From: Candidatus Geocrenenecus dongiae
GTDB taxonomy: Archaea > Thermoproteota > Nitrososphaeria_A > Caldarchaeales > Wolframiiraptoraceae
Reading direction: 5' to 3'
Length of the DNA stretch: 50,194 bases
Assembly: GCA_023267855.1 (NCBI GenBank)
Contig: JALNLN010000012.1
Span: 1 to 50,194 of the forward strand
Shown in pieces: positions 34,498-43,034 of this stretch (its first letter is position 1; the number at the start of each line of letters is the position of its first letter). The position numbers were made by a program, and so were the translations under genes. The notes under the pieces are model-generated. The model made no database searches. It was not told the origin of the DNA and was given only the letters and a program-made list of their open reading frames with translations.

Positions 34498-34968
34498 ATG
34501 AGCCAGTACTGGATTTTCATAGTTAAAGATCATCAACATTTAGGTAGAATTATCCCTGCGAGAGAAGTTTTAATAAATAGAGTGAAGAATAAGTTTTGGT
34601 CTTTAAATTCTCGTGCAAGATATGTTAGAAAGCTTGGACAAGGAGATCACGTAGTTTTCTATGTAGCTAGCAAGATTGAGAGAGGGTTCATGGGGAGAGG
34701 CATATTAGCGGGAGAACCACATCCAATTACAGATGAACAGAGATTCCATATTATAGGCATGCCTTCAGAAGCCTTCGATTATACAGTTGAATTTTCGGAA
34801 GCAGAAATATGGGGTAAACCAATAAGTATCGAAGAGGTTAAAGATAAAATGCCGTACCTTAAAGGTAGAGTTAAGATAATTTTTAGAGGAAGTATAATCA
34901 GGATATCTGAAGAAGATTACAATACACTCATAGAAGCTAGGAAATTGAAAGAATTAGAGAAAACGTAG
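34498..34968 (+). CDS. EVE-domain protein (PUA-like fold)
   Basis: A 156-residue single-domain EVE protein: 'YWIFIVKDHQHLG', 'GDHVVFYVASK', 'GFMGRGILAGEPH' and 'LKGRVKIIFRGSIIRI' match the family. EVE and YTH domains read modified bases in DNA or RNA. It is divergent from the m5C methyltransferase operon; a link to modified cytosine is tempting but not shown by the sequence. Confidence 0.85.
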   Translation: MSQYWIFIVKDHQHLGRIIPAREVLINRVKNKFWSLNSRARYVRKLGQGDHVVFYVASKIERGFMGRGILAGEPHPITDEQRFHIIGMPSEAFDYTVEFSEAEIWGKPISIEEVKDKMPYLKGRVKIIFRGSIIRISEEDYNTLIEARKLKELEKT

Positions 34969-34990
34969 AACACAAATCTAAGATCTTTAA

Positions 34991-35797
34991 TTAAACTTCT
35001 GGAGGAATATGTTTTATAGTTAGAAGAGAAGGCGGTGTTTTCCTCTTATGATTAGTTGAGTGAAATCTTCTACAAACCCATAATGCTATATCTATAGGTA
35101 GACCTGCTTTCTCTGATGCTTCACGTATGCTTAATCCTTTATCGAAAATATAGTACAGTAGTGGATCTAGAGCACTGTAGTCTACGGGTATCTCGTCTAA
35201 TGCTTTATGGTTTGGATAGAGTAGTGGAGCGGATGGCTTAGAGTAGATATGTTCTGGGAGGCCTAGATAGGCTCCAAGTCTACGCAGCTGGGTTTTATAA
35301 AGATGGGCTACTGGAAGAAAATCTACACCTCCATCGCCGTACTTTGTATAGTAGCCTATAAGTATCTCACTTTTATCACCAGTTCCAGCTACAAGCCCAT
35401 CCAACATATTAGCATAGAAATACAGTATACACATTCTAATCCTAGCTCTCAGGTTTCCATAAACCATTCTATATCTAGGATCTTCCAAATCTCTTCTTAA
35501 GACTTTAGCATAACTATCTACGATGGAGTCTATCGGGATAATTTCGTAGTTTATCTTAAAATTCTCTGCGAGTAGTATAGCGTCATCTACATCTCTACTT
35601 GGTGTAAATGATGTAGGCATGATTAATCCATATATTTTTTCTGGAGGAAGAGCTTTAACAAGTAATGTAACAACTACACTACTATCTACACCTCCACTTA
35701 AACCAATAACTACAACTCTATCTCCGACGATATTCCTAATAAAAGAAACAACTTCCCTCACAGTCTCCTCAAAATCAATCTTCAAAACATCACTCAT
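34991..35797 (-). CDS. nadE: NH3-dependent NAD+ synthetase
   Basis: A 268-residue amidating enzyme that turns nicotinate adenine dinucleotide into NAD. The PP-loop 'GLSGGVDSSVV' lies near residues 33-43; 'GTGDKSEILIGYYTKYGDGG' and 'KPSAPLLY' are typical. There is no glutaminase domain, so ammonia is the nitrogen source. It converges on the EVE gene with 22 bases between stops. Confidence 0.95.
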   Translation of the reverse strand: MSDVLKIDFEETVREVVSFIRNIVGDRVVVIGLSGGVDSSVVVTLLVKALPPEKIYGLIMPTSFTPSRDVDDAILLAENFKINYEIIPIDSIVDSYAKVLRRDLEDPRYRMVYGNLRARIRMCILYFYANMLDGLVAGTGDKSEILIGYYTKYGDGGVDFLPVAHLYKTQLRRLGAYLGLPEHIYSKPSAPLLYPNHKALDEIPVDYSALDPLLYYIFDKGLSIREASEKAGLPIDIALWVCRRFHSTNHKRKTPPSLLTIKHIPPEV

Positions 35798-35878
35798 AAT
35801 ACTCTGCCTAAAGAACAGTGAAGATCAGAAATATAAGTACATTAACTGAAATTGAATACTGCATTTATGTAAAATTCA

Positions 35879-35886
35879 TTTATAAA
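35879..35886 (+). promoter_or_regulatory. TATA box of tRNA-Arg
   Basis: TTTATAAA lies about 38-45 nt before the tRNA, which places transcription start some 15 nt upstream of the mature 5' end. It is preceded by a purine-rich BRE-like AAAATTC. Confidence 0.5.
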
Positions 35887-35923
35887 AGCTTAAGATAATT
35901 AACATTAAGAGAAAACGTGGAAT

Positions 35924-36011
35924 GGGCCCGTAGCTCAGCATGGATAGAGCGTCGGCCTTCGGTAAAAATGGAGAAAGCCGAAGGTCGGGGGTTCAAGTCC
36001 CCCCGGGCCCG
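35924..36011 (+). tRNA. tRNA-Arg(UCG) with a 13-nt intron
   Basis: The 7-bp acceptor GGGCCCG/CGGGCCC, D stem GCTC/GAGC, anticodon stem TCGGC/GCCGA, 5-nt variable loop AGGTC and T arm GGGGG-TTCAAGT-CCCCC all pair. The anticodon loop is 20 nt instead of 7. Removing TAAAAATGGAGAA leaves C-T-T-C-G-G-A with anticodon TCG, i.e. an intron at the canonical 37/38 site. No CCA is encoded. Confidence 0.93.
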
Positions 36012-36182
36012 TAGCAAAGTATTCAAAAAGAACGTGGAGAGATAGAACAATTGTATATTGTTGAAATTATAATACGTATCGGAGTATTCTTAAGTTATGG
36101 TGTTTCTCGAAATAATTTCTGGTATGATTTTTAGTATTTTCGAAATGTAATGTTTATCTACTGACATCTTCACTATAATAAA

Positions 36183-36929
36183 GTGAATATGGTTGTTAGA
36201 AATCTAGAAGAAAAATCTATTTTTTTACCGAATAATAGTTTAAGTTTGATTGCTGTAGATTTACTTAAAGTTTTGAAGTCTAGTTATAATTATAGGAAAC
36301 TTTCTAATATTACTGGTATCCCGGTTTCTACTCTTACTAGATACTTAACGGGGAAAACTATGCCTAGAGGTGTTAAAGCCCGTAAACTCATCAAAAACTT
36401 GATAATGAATCTCAATATATCTTCTCTACTATCCCATTTTACTGATGGTGATGGAAGCCTAGATCTCTACGAAGTCATGTTTAACCCAAATATGATAAAG
36501 ATAATTGCTGCACATGTTTTAAACGAATTTGCAGGTATGAGAATTACTTCTCTACTAGCTTTAGATAATCTCAGCATTCCTCTAACTACCTATCTCTCTG
36601 CAATTACTATGAGACCCTTCAGCATAGTCTCAAGAGAGCCGCTACCAATAAAGAATAGCGATATGTATACATTAATCTTAGAAGATTCAAAAGGTGTTTG
36701 GCCATTATGTTACTGGCTCTACTTTAAGAATGTTAAGAAGAGAGAAAGCATACTCATTATTTCATCTAAAACACCTGAAGCTAGGCTCTTTAATAAGCTG
36801 GCACAGATAATCGAGAAGAAGAATTCAGAGATTGTTGGTTTTTTCTCTGTTGTAGGTTCTCTTGAAGAATTTTCAAGATTAAATTTAAAGAGTAATTGCA
36901 GGAAGTATTATATAATTTCTGAAGATTAA
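36183..36929 (+). CDS. HTH regulator with phosphoribosyltransferase-like domain
   Basis: A 248-residue protein. Residues about 25-70 form a helix-turn-helix ('YRKLSNITGIPVSTLTRYL' with 'TGKTMPRGVKARKL'), and the rest looks like a PRTase fold of the type found in archaeal GfcR/PyrE-like regulators ('AGMRITSLLALDNLSIPLTTYLS', 'ILIISSKTPE'). The PRPP-binding loop is not clearly intact, so it may sense a ligand rather than catalyse. Start is GTG 36183 or ATG 36189. It converges with tfs, with a 4-base overlap. Confidence 0.68.
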   Translation: MNMVVRNLEEKSIFLPNNSLSLIAVDLLKVLKSSYNYRKLSNITGIPVSTLTRYLTGKTMPRGVKARKLIKNLIMNLNISSLLSHFTDGDGSLDLYEVMFNPNMIKIIAAHVLNEFAGMRITSLLALDNLSIPLTTYLSAITMRPFSIVSREPLPIKNSDMYTLILEDSKGVWPLCYWLYFKNVKKRESILIISSKTPEARLFNKLAQIIEKKNSEIVGFFSVVGSLEEFSRLNLKSNCRKYYIISED

Positions 36930-37264
36930 CCGTATTCTCTCCATGTATGATTACACTTAGTACATCTAAAGAATATTGTCATGGGTTCATCGGCAGCTCT
37001 TGTCTGTACAGACCACCAATATGCTTCACGATTACCACATTTAGGACATACAACATCTGTTGTCGTTGGAAGGATCTTCTCTTCTTCAGTAGTTTCTATC
37101 ATTACTACTTCTGGTTTAAATTTCTTTCTAAGAGCAATATCTGTCGTAACTATTACTTCTTCTTCTAACTTCTTCTCATAGCCACATTTCGAGCACACTA
37201 AAACTACGTTACTAGACTTCTTCTTCATTAACATTACTTTACCGCATTTAGGACAGAACTCCAT
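36926..37264 (-). CDS. tfs: Transcription factor S (TFS)
   Basis: About 112 residues from ATG 37264, giving M-E-F-C-P-K-C-G; the frame opens at TTG 37273. It has two zinc ribbons: 'CPKCGKVML...CSKCGY' and 'CPKCGNREAYWW...CTKCNHTW'. The 'RAADEPMTIFFRC' loop keeps the D-E pair that drives transcript cleavage by RNA polymerase, so this is the active TFS type, not an inhibitor. It follows rpoL by 60 bases. Confidence 0.92.
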   Translation of the reverse strand: MEFCPKCGKVMLMKKKSSNVVLVCSKCGYEKKLEEEVIVTTDIALRKKFKPEVVMIETTEEEKILPTTTDVVCPKCGNREAYWWSVQTRAADEPMTIFFRCTKCNHTWREYG

Positions 37265-37271
37265 GACTGCC

Positions 37272-37318
37272 AACCGTCAGATAGTATCTAATCTTACTGG
37301 TTAATTAATTTGACGGTT
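37272..37318. repeat. Inverted repeat in the tfs upstream gap
   Basis: AACCGTCA (37272-37279) and TGACGGTT (37311-37318) are exact inverses separated by 31 bases. They fill the gap between rpoL and tfs and could be an operator pair for tfs, or a chance repeat. Confidence 0.3.
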
Positions 37319-37324
37319 AATAAG

Positions 37325-37600
37325 TTAAATCTGATAAACTTTCTCTAACAATACATTTGATATGTTTAATAGTTCGTTTAAAGCTTTCTGTAATGCTTCT
37401 CTTGCAGTTATCTTAGCTGGATTTGTTTTTACTCTGAGTATGAGTTTCATAGTTAATGGATGTTCGATCATATATCCTGCATATTCTACTCCTTCAATGT
37501 TTTGAAGGATTTCTGCAAGAGAATCTAGTATAGCTGGGTCTTCTTTAAGTACTTCTATTTCTATGAATTCATCTCTTAAAACGGTTATCTTTAACTCCAT
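37325..37600 (-). CDS. rpoL: DNA-directed RNA polymerase subunit L (Rpb11-like)
   Basis: A 91-residue RpoL, which pairs with RpoD in polymerase assembly. Family features are 'YAGYMIEHPLTMKLILRVKTN' in two parts and the amphipathic C-terminal 'AREALQKALNELLNI' helix. It overlaps csl4 by 10 bases and is thus in one operon with csl4 and dph2. Confidence 0.9.
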   Translation of the reverse strand: MELKITVLRDEFIEIEVLKEDPAILDSLAEILQNIEGVEYAGYMIEHPLTMKLILRVKTNPAKITAREALQKALNELLNISNVLLEKVYQI

Positions 37601-38184
37601 TTACCTCCACCTATCATGTTACCTATCTTCGCTAAATTACCATAGATTGGAACAATTTTACGTTTCTCTTTATTTCCACATACTGTACATACAAGTGTCT
37701 TCTCTGTTCTCTTCAAGAAATTACCACAACTGTTACAGATAGAGTATATGGCTCCCAGCCTAGGCTTCCATATGCTTACTCCTATGACTCCTGCAAAAAC
37801 TGTTACGACTTCAGCTAGTACGAGATCTCCTACTCCAACAAACTTGTTCATCTCTTGTTTAATTTTAGGATTCGGGAGAATTATAGCTACTCTCTTATAC
37901 TTTATTGGTCGTCCATTTACAGCAAGAATTTCAGATACAGCTATCTTTTCCTGTACATCTTTCACTTCTACCAAGACTTCATCTCCAACTCTTATCTCTT
38001 CAATAGTTTTTAATGAGTGAACTTTTACTATTCTCTGAGAAAAATCATACCTGACTATCCCTATCTTCATAGAAACTATTACACCATCTTTAAGCTGTTT
38101 TACATTTACTCCTGGTAGGAATTCTTCTATCATGCATAGTGGTTGTCCGGGAACTACGAGAGACCCATTCTCAGCAAATACCAT
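37591..38184 (-). CDS. csl4: Exosome cap subunit Csl4
   Basis: A 197-residue RNA-binding cap protein of the archaeal exosome. The N-terminal 'VVPGQPLCMIEEFLPG' domain, an S1 domain (about 65-140, 'GDLVLAEVVTVFAGVIGVSI') and a C-terminal zinc ribbon 'CNSCGNFL...CTVCGN' follow the standard order. It lies 12 bases after dph2 and overlaps rpoL. Confidence 0.9.
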   Translation of the reverse strand: MVFAENGSLVVPGQPLCMIEEFLPGVNVKQLKDGVIVSMKIGIVRYDFSQRIVKVHSLKTIEEIRVGDEVLVEVKDVQEKIAVSEILAVNGRPIKYKRVAIILPNPKIKQEMNKFVGVGDLVLAEVVTVFAGVIGVSIWKPRLGAIYSICNSCGNFLKRTEKTLVCTVCGNKEKRKIVPIYGNLAKIGNMIGGGKWS

Positions 38185-38196
38185 TCTTCCAAACCT

Positions 38197-39207
38197 CTAT
38201 ACCAGCAGATATCTAGGAGAGTAGATTATATCCTCCCATTTTACTTTTCCCACCGCAATTAATGTTTCTGAAGGTAGTAGTAGAGGGACTTTAAATCTTA
38301 TCTGATCTTCTATAGAGAGTCTTGGGCAAGCAGTATTAACGTATCCTTCATAAGGCATATTGCTTAAACATTCTTCAGTTAGATCGTCTATCGTTACAAG
38401 ATGTGCTTCTTTTCCATGTTCTTTCAAGATGTTCTTTATCATCTTAGCTAAACCTATTTTTCTCTGCCCAATCTTCGTGCCAACGATAACACCAAGCTTC
38501 TTAAGATTCTTGAATACTTCTATCCAAGCATATCTACGCTTAAGTATCTCTCTTACCTCGATGCCTGTTTCTCTAATTCTATTTAACTCTGGGTCGAAGA
38601 CATAGACAGGTTTATCTACAGTCATAGCGGCACCAATTCCATGAAACATGCTTCCAACTACAAGTATATTGTCAACTTTATCTATAATTCTCCATATTGA
38701 AGTATAATCACATCCAGTTATCTGTCCTCTATACCTTGTCTTAGCCCCCCCACTACCAGTAATCGGTGTTAAACCTATCTTCTTAAATTCTTCTATGAGT
38801 ATGTTGAGATAATCGAGATACTGAATTGTTGCAGCTAGCCCTATCCTCTTTCCTCTATCTATAAGTTTAGCCAATCTCTCTACTATATCTTCCATAGGTA
38901 TTCCATCTGAAAATCTACATTCTAGATGAAATACCGGTACCTCATATGTCTGTAACATTGCTGAGTGACCCATATGTATGAGTCCGTCTAGACCAAGTTT
39001 TAATACTTCGTTTACTGCGAGATCACATCCGCCCCAGGTATTAGATGTCGAGACAACCATCTCTACATTCATCTCTTCTAGATATTTCGATATTTCCGGT
39101 ATTAGGGAACGTAGCCCGAATGGTGCTTGTACTAAAACCTTTCTAATATTGTTCTTTGCAATCCATCTTCTAAGTTCTTCTAGCTCTAGCTTGTACATCT
39201 CCCCCAC
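38197..39207 (-). CDS. dph2: Diphthamide synthesis protein Dph2
   Basis: A 336-residue noncanonical radical SAM enzyme that transfers an aminocarboxypropyl group to a histidine of elongation factor 2. The three cluster cysteines are C61 ('WGGCDLAVNE'), C166 ('ITGCDYTS') and C294 ('NTACPRLSIED'), spaced as in Pyrococcus Dph2. The GTG at 39207 or ATG at 39198 may be the start. First gene of the dph2-csl4-rpoL-tfs group, a common archaeal arrangement. Confidence 0.93.
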   Translation of the reverse strand: MGEMYKLELEELRRWIAKNNIRKVLVQAPFGLRSLIPEISKYLEEMNVEMVVSTSNTWGGCDLAVNEVLKLGLDGLIHMGHSAMLQTYEVPVFHLECRFSDGIPMEDIVERLAKLIDRGKRIGLAATIQYLDYLNILIEEFKKIGLTPITGSGGAKTRYRGQITGCDYTSIWRIIDKVDNILVVGSMFHGIGAAMTVDKPVYVFDPELNRIRETGIEVREILKRRYAWIEVFKNLKKLGVIVGTKIGQRKIGLAKMIKNILKEHGKEAHLVTIDDLTEECLSNMPYEGYVNTACPRLSIEDQIRFKVPLLLPSETLIAVGKVKWEDIIYSPRYLLV

Positions 39208-39292
39208 ATGTCTTCATAAAAACTTACTTAAAAAGTAGATCATCTTACAACTTAAGAATAAGTTCCAATATATCTTTAGGCTAGAGTTGCCA

Positions 39293-39946
39293 ATGGAAAA
39301 ATTCGTAGAACGTGATATTTTATTTAAAAATTTTTTTGAGAAAATCCAGTTAGCAATTTCTAGAACTGTTGTATTGAAGAGCACTCTTGATTTATCTAAA
39401 ATAAAAAATGTTGTTGCTGTTGACTCAGCGTACAAGAACGACGAGCTCATGGTTACAGGCGCTATCGTCTGGAGTTTAGAGAAGAGGGAAGTGTTGTGGA
39501 GAAGCTATATAGAATGTAAGCCTACTTACCCGTATACTCCAGGTTTACTGTATTTGAGAGAAGGACCAGCGATATTGAAGATACTGGAAGACATTAATCT
39601 AGAATGGGATCTGCTTTTAGTTGATGGTCATGGAGTACTTCATCCTAGAAGAGCTGGATTAGCTACTGTAGTAGGATTCATATTAGATGTTCCGACGATA
39701 GGTGTAGCTAAACGTCTTCTGGTTGGTGAAGAAGCTGGAGGAGAGGGTTTTGGTTATGTTCTCGTAGATGGTGAAGTACTTGGATACTGGTTCAGAGATG
39801 GTGGGAAATTTTACGTCAGCCCTGGATACGGTTTAAGCATAGAAGACGTCTTAAACTTTATGAGATTTATGGAGAATCGTTATCCTGAACCATTAAAGAT
39901 TGTTGATAGATATGTTCGCAGCATTATGCAGTGTCATCGTTCCTAG
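39293..39946 (+). CDS. nfi: Endonuclease V
   Basis: About 217 residues. Endonuclease V nicks DNA or RNA next to inosine. Motifs are 'VAVDSAYKND' (catalytic D), 'YTPGLLYLREGPAIL' and 'LLVDGHGVLHPRRAGLATVVGF', followed by 'GVAKRLL'. The frame opens at TTG 39287; ATG 39293 is the more likely start. It converges with the CdvB-like gene with a 4-base overlap. Confidence 0.93.
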   Translation: MEKFVERDILFKNFFEKIQLAISRTVVLKSTLDLSKIKNVVAVDSAYKNDELMVTGAIVWSLEKREVLWRSYIECKPTYPYTPGLLYLREGPAILKILEDINLEWDLLLVDGHGVLHPRRAGLATVVGFILDVPTIGVAKRLLVGEEAGGEGFGYVLVDGEVLGYWFRDGGKFYVSPGYGLSIEDVLNFMRFMENRYPEPLKIVDRYVRSIMQCHRS

Positions 39947-40527
39947 ACTTCAATCTTACTTAACTTTGATTTAGCTCTTTCAGCAGCTATTGTACTAGCT
40001 TCCGTCAGTATCTTTTCTGCTTCTTCACTTAACGATGGTTCTAGAATTGATGATTCGTAAAATGTTCCAAGCTGTATTGAGACTTCATCAAAAGTATCTA
40101 TTACTCCTGAAATGTTTTCTGAAAGTTCTGGAGCTATCCCTTTAACATCTCTACCAACCTCTAGTAAGACTTCTTTTAAGGGTGCGAGCACGTTCGATAG
40201 TTCATCTAGATCTTTAGCTGTTTGTAGTCTATGTATAACACCTTCTAGAGAAAGCTCACTATGAATTGCTTTCCTCAACATTTTCCTCAGTTCTGCTAGC
40301 TCATTTGCATAAACAACTGCTCTATCTCTATCTCTTTCTAATTGGGCTTTTACAATTGCTTCAAAGAGTTCTCTATTTCTAGCTTCAAGCATCTTTACTC
40401 TATTTTCAAGTCTAGCTCTAATAACTTCAAGTTTCCCTATAGATTCATCAATCTTTTTTGATAAAGGTTGTACAACCTCTACCTTCTCCTTCCTCTTCTT
40501 AAAGAACCACATCTTACTAAACTGCAT
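39943..40527 (-). CDS. ESCRT-III/Snf7-family protein (CdvB-like)
   Basis: A 194-residue protein, basic at the N-terminus ('FFKKRKEK') and helical throughout: 'KLEVIRARLENRVKMLEAR', 'ERDRDRAVVYANELAELRKM', 'HSELSLEGVIHRLQTAKDLDEL' are ESCRT-III core helices as in archaeal CdvB. It is short and lacks a C-terminal winged helix, so it resembles the CdvB1/B2 paralogs used in late cell division or vesicle budding. cdvA and cdvC are not in the window. Confidence 0.8.
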   Translation of the reverse strand: MQFSKMWFFKKRKEKVEVVQPLSKKIDESIGKLEVIRARLENRVKMLEARNRELFEAIVKAQLERDRDRAVVYANELAELRKMLRKAIHSELSLEGVIHRLQTAKDLDELSNVLAPLKEVLLEVGRDVKGIAPELSENISGVIDTFDEVSIQLGTFYESSILEPSLSEEAEKILTEASTIAAERAKSKLSKIEV

Positions 40528-40666
40528 AAATACCTATAGAATAAATCTTACCTCCATCTAGACTAAACGTTATTCCTAGAGAAATCTCCTAAAAACTACG
40601 TAAAGAATCCCACTGCTCACTATACAAATCTCTTCAGCTAGTGTTTCACTACTAGAAAGTAAAAAC

Positions 40667-40675
40667 TATATTTAA
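40667..40675 (+). promoter_or_regulatory. TATA box of carS
   Basis: CTATATTTA region about 25-33 nt before the TTG at 40700; near-leaderless mRNA expected. Confidence 0.45.
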
Positions 40676-40699
40676 GATTCTAGATATTCTTTTGAGAAG

Positions 40700-41233
40700 T
40701 TGTCTGGATTCTACGAGAATCTGCTTAAAGTTATGGTCTATGTTCTTCCTTCATATGTTGCAAACGCTACTCCAGTTGTTGCTGTTAAGATTATTGGTAG
40801 GTCTACACCTATAGATAGAGGACTACATGCTTGGGATGGTAGAAGATTATTTGGAGATGGAAAAACAGTAGAAGGATTATTGTCAGGAATATTTGCTGGA
40901 ACGATAATAGGGATCTTGATATACTATCTAGCACCACTTAACGTATTTCGTGGACTATCTGAACCTCTTCTACTCAGTGTGGGAGCCATGGGTGGAGACA
41001 TATTTGGGTCATTTGTAAAAAGGAGGCTTGGTATGGAAAGAGGAAAACCTCTACCTATTCTAGATCAACTAGGATTCCTAATATTCTCTCTCCTATTCTC
41101 TATTTCTATTTACGGAGTACCTGAATGGCTTAGCATAGATGTTTTCCTCATACTCTTACTAATAACATTCATTCTACACATAACCACTAACATGTTTGCA
41201 TATCTAATTAAATTGAAAGATAAGCCATACTGA
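40700..41233 (+). CDS. carS: CDP-archaeol synthase
   Basis: A 177-residue membrane enzyme that activates unsaturated archaetidic acid with CTP in archaeal lipid synthesis. 'LPSYVANATPVVAVKIIG', 'PIDRGLHAWDGRRLFGDGKTVEG' and 'GAMGGDIFGSFVKRRLGMERGKPLPILDQ' are the diagnostic cytoplasmic segments between about five helices. Start is TTG 40700. Confidence 0.93.
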   Translation: MSGFYENLLKVMVYVLPSYVANATPVVAVKIIGRSTPIDRGLHAWDGRRLFGDGKTVEGLLSGIFAGTIIGILIYYLAPLNVFRGLSEPLLLSVGAMGGDIFGSFVKRRLGMERGKPLPILDQLGFLIFSLLFSISIYGVPEWLSIDVFLILLLITFILHITTNMFAYLIKLKDKPY

Positions 41234-41236
41234 GTT

Positions 41237-41491
41237 TTAGCCTGAAGCTACAGGTCTAAGGAAGAATAAGAACATGAGAAGCATCATCAATACGCCATAT
41301 ATGATGAAGAACAAATATCTACTACGTTTCTCCCTTCTTCTATAGTCTTCAAATACTTGTTTACATTTTTCTGAACAGAATTCTTCATCTGGAGGTATAG
41401 CTCTAGCACATATTTTACAATGTCTATGATCAACTATCTTTGGACGCTCAATTTTCCTATAGCTCAAGACAAAATATTTCTGTACAACCAC
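41237..41491 (-). CDS. Zinc-ribbon protein with a C-terminal membrane anchor (DUF2116-like)
   Basis: An 84-residue protein with a cysteine zinc site ('HCKICARAIPPDEEFCSEKC', about residues 24-43) and one C-terminal helix ('FFIIYGVLMMLLMFLFFL'). This resembles small archaeal tail-anchored zinc-ribbon proteins of the DUF2116 type. Function unknown. It converges with carS, 3 bases apart. Confidence 0.75.
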   Translation of the reverse strand: MVVQKYFVLSYRKIERPKIVDHRHCKICARAIPPDEEFCSEKCKQVFEDYRRREKRSRYLFFIIYGVLMMLLMFLFFLRPVASG

Positions 41492-41532
41492 CTTATATCT
41501 ATTAACCTACCCTCTACATCTAGGTTTAGCTA

Positions 41533-42978
41533 TTATTGTATGGAGAAACATTTACTGAAGAGTTTCTTATTCTTTTCTAAAGTATTTTCACACCACTCTA
41601 TCAATGCTTCAACTCTCCTAGAATCTATTTCTATCATCTTTTCAACTATTTCAGGGTTTGGAGAACCGAGCGTTCTATAAGATTCTACGATAGATCCTGG
41701 ATCCATCCAGTTCTTAAACTCTCTGTAATCTAGCTCACTCAATCCATACTTCTCTACAATACTCCTAAACTTTTCTTCATCAAGAGATCCTTCATCTAAA
41801 TATTTAGAAATTTCACTACATAATTGATATGCTTTCCTATAAGTTACCTTGAAGTTTTTTACAAGCTTGTTTGCTATCTCTGTTAATAATATTGAACCCC
41901 CACATAGTTCCAAAGCTCTAGAAGTGTTTACTTGTATATTTTGGATTAGTCTTGTAAGTATTTTTGCAGTCTTCTTTATCTCTCTAAATGCGCTCCACAG
42001 TTTTGGGGTGGATTGTTGATAATCTAGATTGTAGCCGCTAGGTTGACGGGAAAGTATTCCGACGATTTTAACTAGCTCTCCTAGAACTTCGTGTATCTTT
42101 GTTCTAGCTATCTCAGCTACGACGGGATTTCTCTTGTGAGGCATAATGCTACTGGTAGATACATATCCATCCGGAAGAATAATTAGATTAAATTCTTGAG
42201 ATGAGTAGATAACTAGCTCTTCTGCTAGACACGAATATGTAAGCCCAGAGTTTAAGAGATAGGAGATTAAAGTAATTATGAAATCTCTAGATGTAGTTGC
42301 ATCTAGAGAATTCTCAATAACATCTTCAAAACCGAGTAATTGTGCTTCTCTAAGCCTATCTATTTCTGTAGATGATCCTACAGCTGCCCCAGCTCCTAGA
42401 GGTGAAAGATTTACTCTAGAATATATGTTAGGCAAGCTAGAAACATTTCTAAGTATCTTACTTGCGTAAGAATGTAGTATGAATCCCAGTGTTGCAGGCG
42501 CAGCTCTCTGGAGATGAGTATACACGGGGAATAATGTTCTCACATGTTCTCCAGCTTTTCTTAAGAGTTCTTGTGCAAGTATTAGTTCAGAATGCATTGT
42601 TTCTAATAAGTATTCTCTAGCTCTTATCCTGATAGCTGTAGCAACAGCATCATTCCTACTCTTACCGTAAGATAACATTCCTGCAACTTCTTCAGAAAAC
42701 TCAGATAGAGCTTTCTCGATATAGGCATGTATATCTTCAATTCTCGGATCAAGGTCTCTCGGAGGATTCTCAGAAATATTTTTCAAAATTTCTAAAGCTT
42801 TTTCAAGAGAGTTTTTCTTTACTAGATCTTTCTCGTAAAGTATTCTTAGATGTACAGCATTAACCCAGACGACAGCATTAAGTATTTCATAATCAAAATT
42901 TATGGAGGAGATGTATTCCGCAGTATCTAGATCTAGTTCTTTCTCAATCTTAGCGCTCTTAAATACTTCCATCTTCAA
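41533..42978 (-). CDS. argH: Argininosuccinate lyase
   Basis: A 481-residue fumarase/aspartase-superfamily enzyme that splits argininosuccinate into arginine and fumarate. The signature 'SSIMPHKRNPVVAEIAR' with the catalytic serine loop is present, as are 'GKSRNDAVATAIRI' and 'YTHLQRAAPATLG'. Length is normal. It lies 56 bases after argG on the same strand, the last two steps of arginine synthesis. Confidence 0.96.
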   Translation of the reverse strand: MKMEVFKSAKIEKELDLDTAEYISSINFDYEILNAVVWVNAVHLRILYEKDLVKKNSLEKALEILKNISENPPRDLDPRIEDIHAYIEKALSEFSEEVAGMLSYGKSRNDAVATAIRIRAREYLLETMHSELILAQELLRKAGEHVRTLFPVYTHLQRAAPATLGFILHSYASKILRNVSSLPNIYSRVNLSPLGAGAAVGSSTEIDRLREAQLLGFEDVIENSLDATTSRDFIITLISYLLNSGLTYSCLAEELVIYSSQEFNLIILPDGYVSTSSIMPHKRNPVVAEIARTKIHEVLGELVKIVGILSRQPSGYNLDYQQSTPKLWSAFREIKKTAKILTRLIQNIQVNTSRALELCGGSILLTEIANKLVKNFKVTYRKAYQLCSEISKYLDEGSLDEEKFRSIVEKYGLSELDYREFKNWMDPGSIVESYRTLGSPNPEIVEKMIEIDSRRVEALIEWCENTLEKNKKLFSKCFSIQ

Positions 42979-43034
42979 TCCACCATGATCTCAGAGTATT
43001 CGGTGTTTATAATGATTCAGCTTAATTTTGAATA

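Noticed and set aside
36926-37273. TFS as an inhibitory TFS4-like paralog
   Set aside because: The D-E pair in the tip loop is intact, which indicates a normal cleavage factor.
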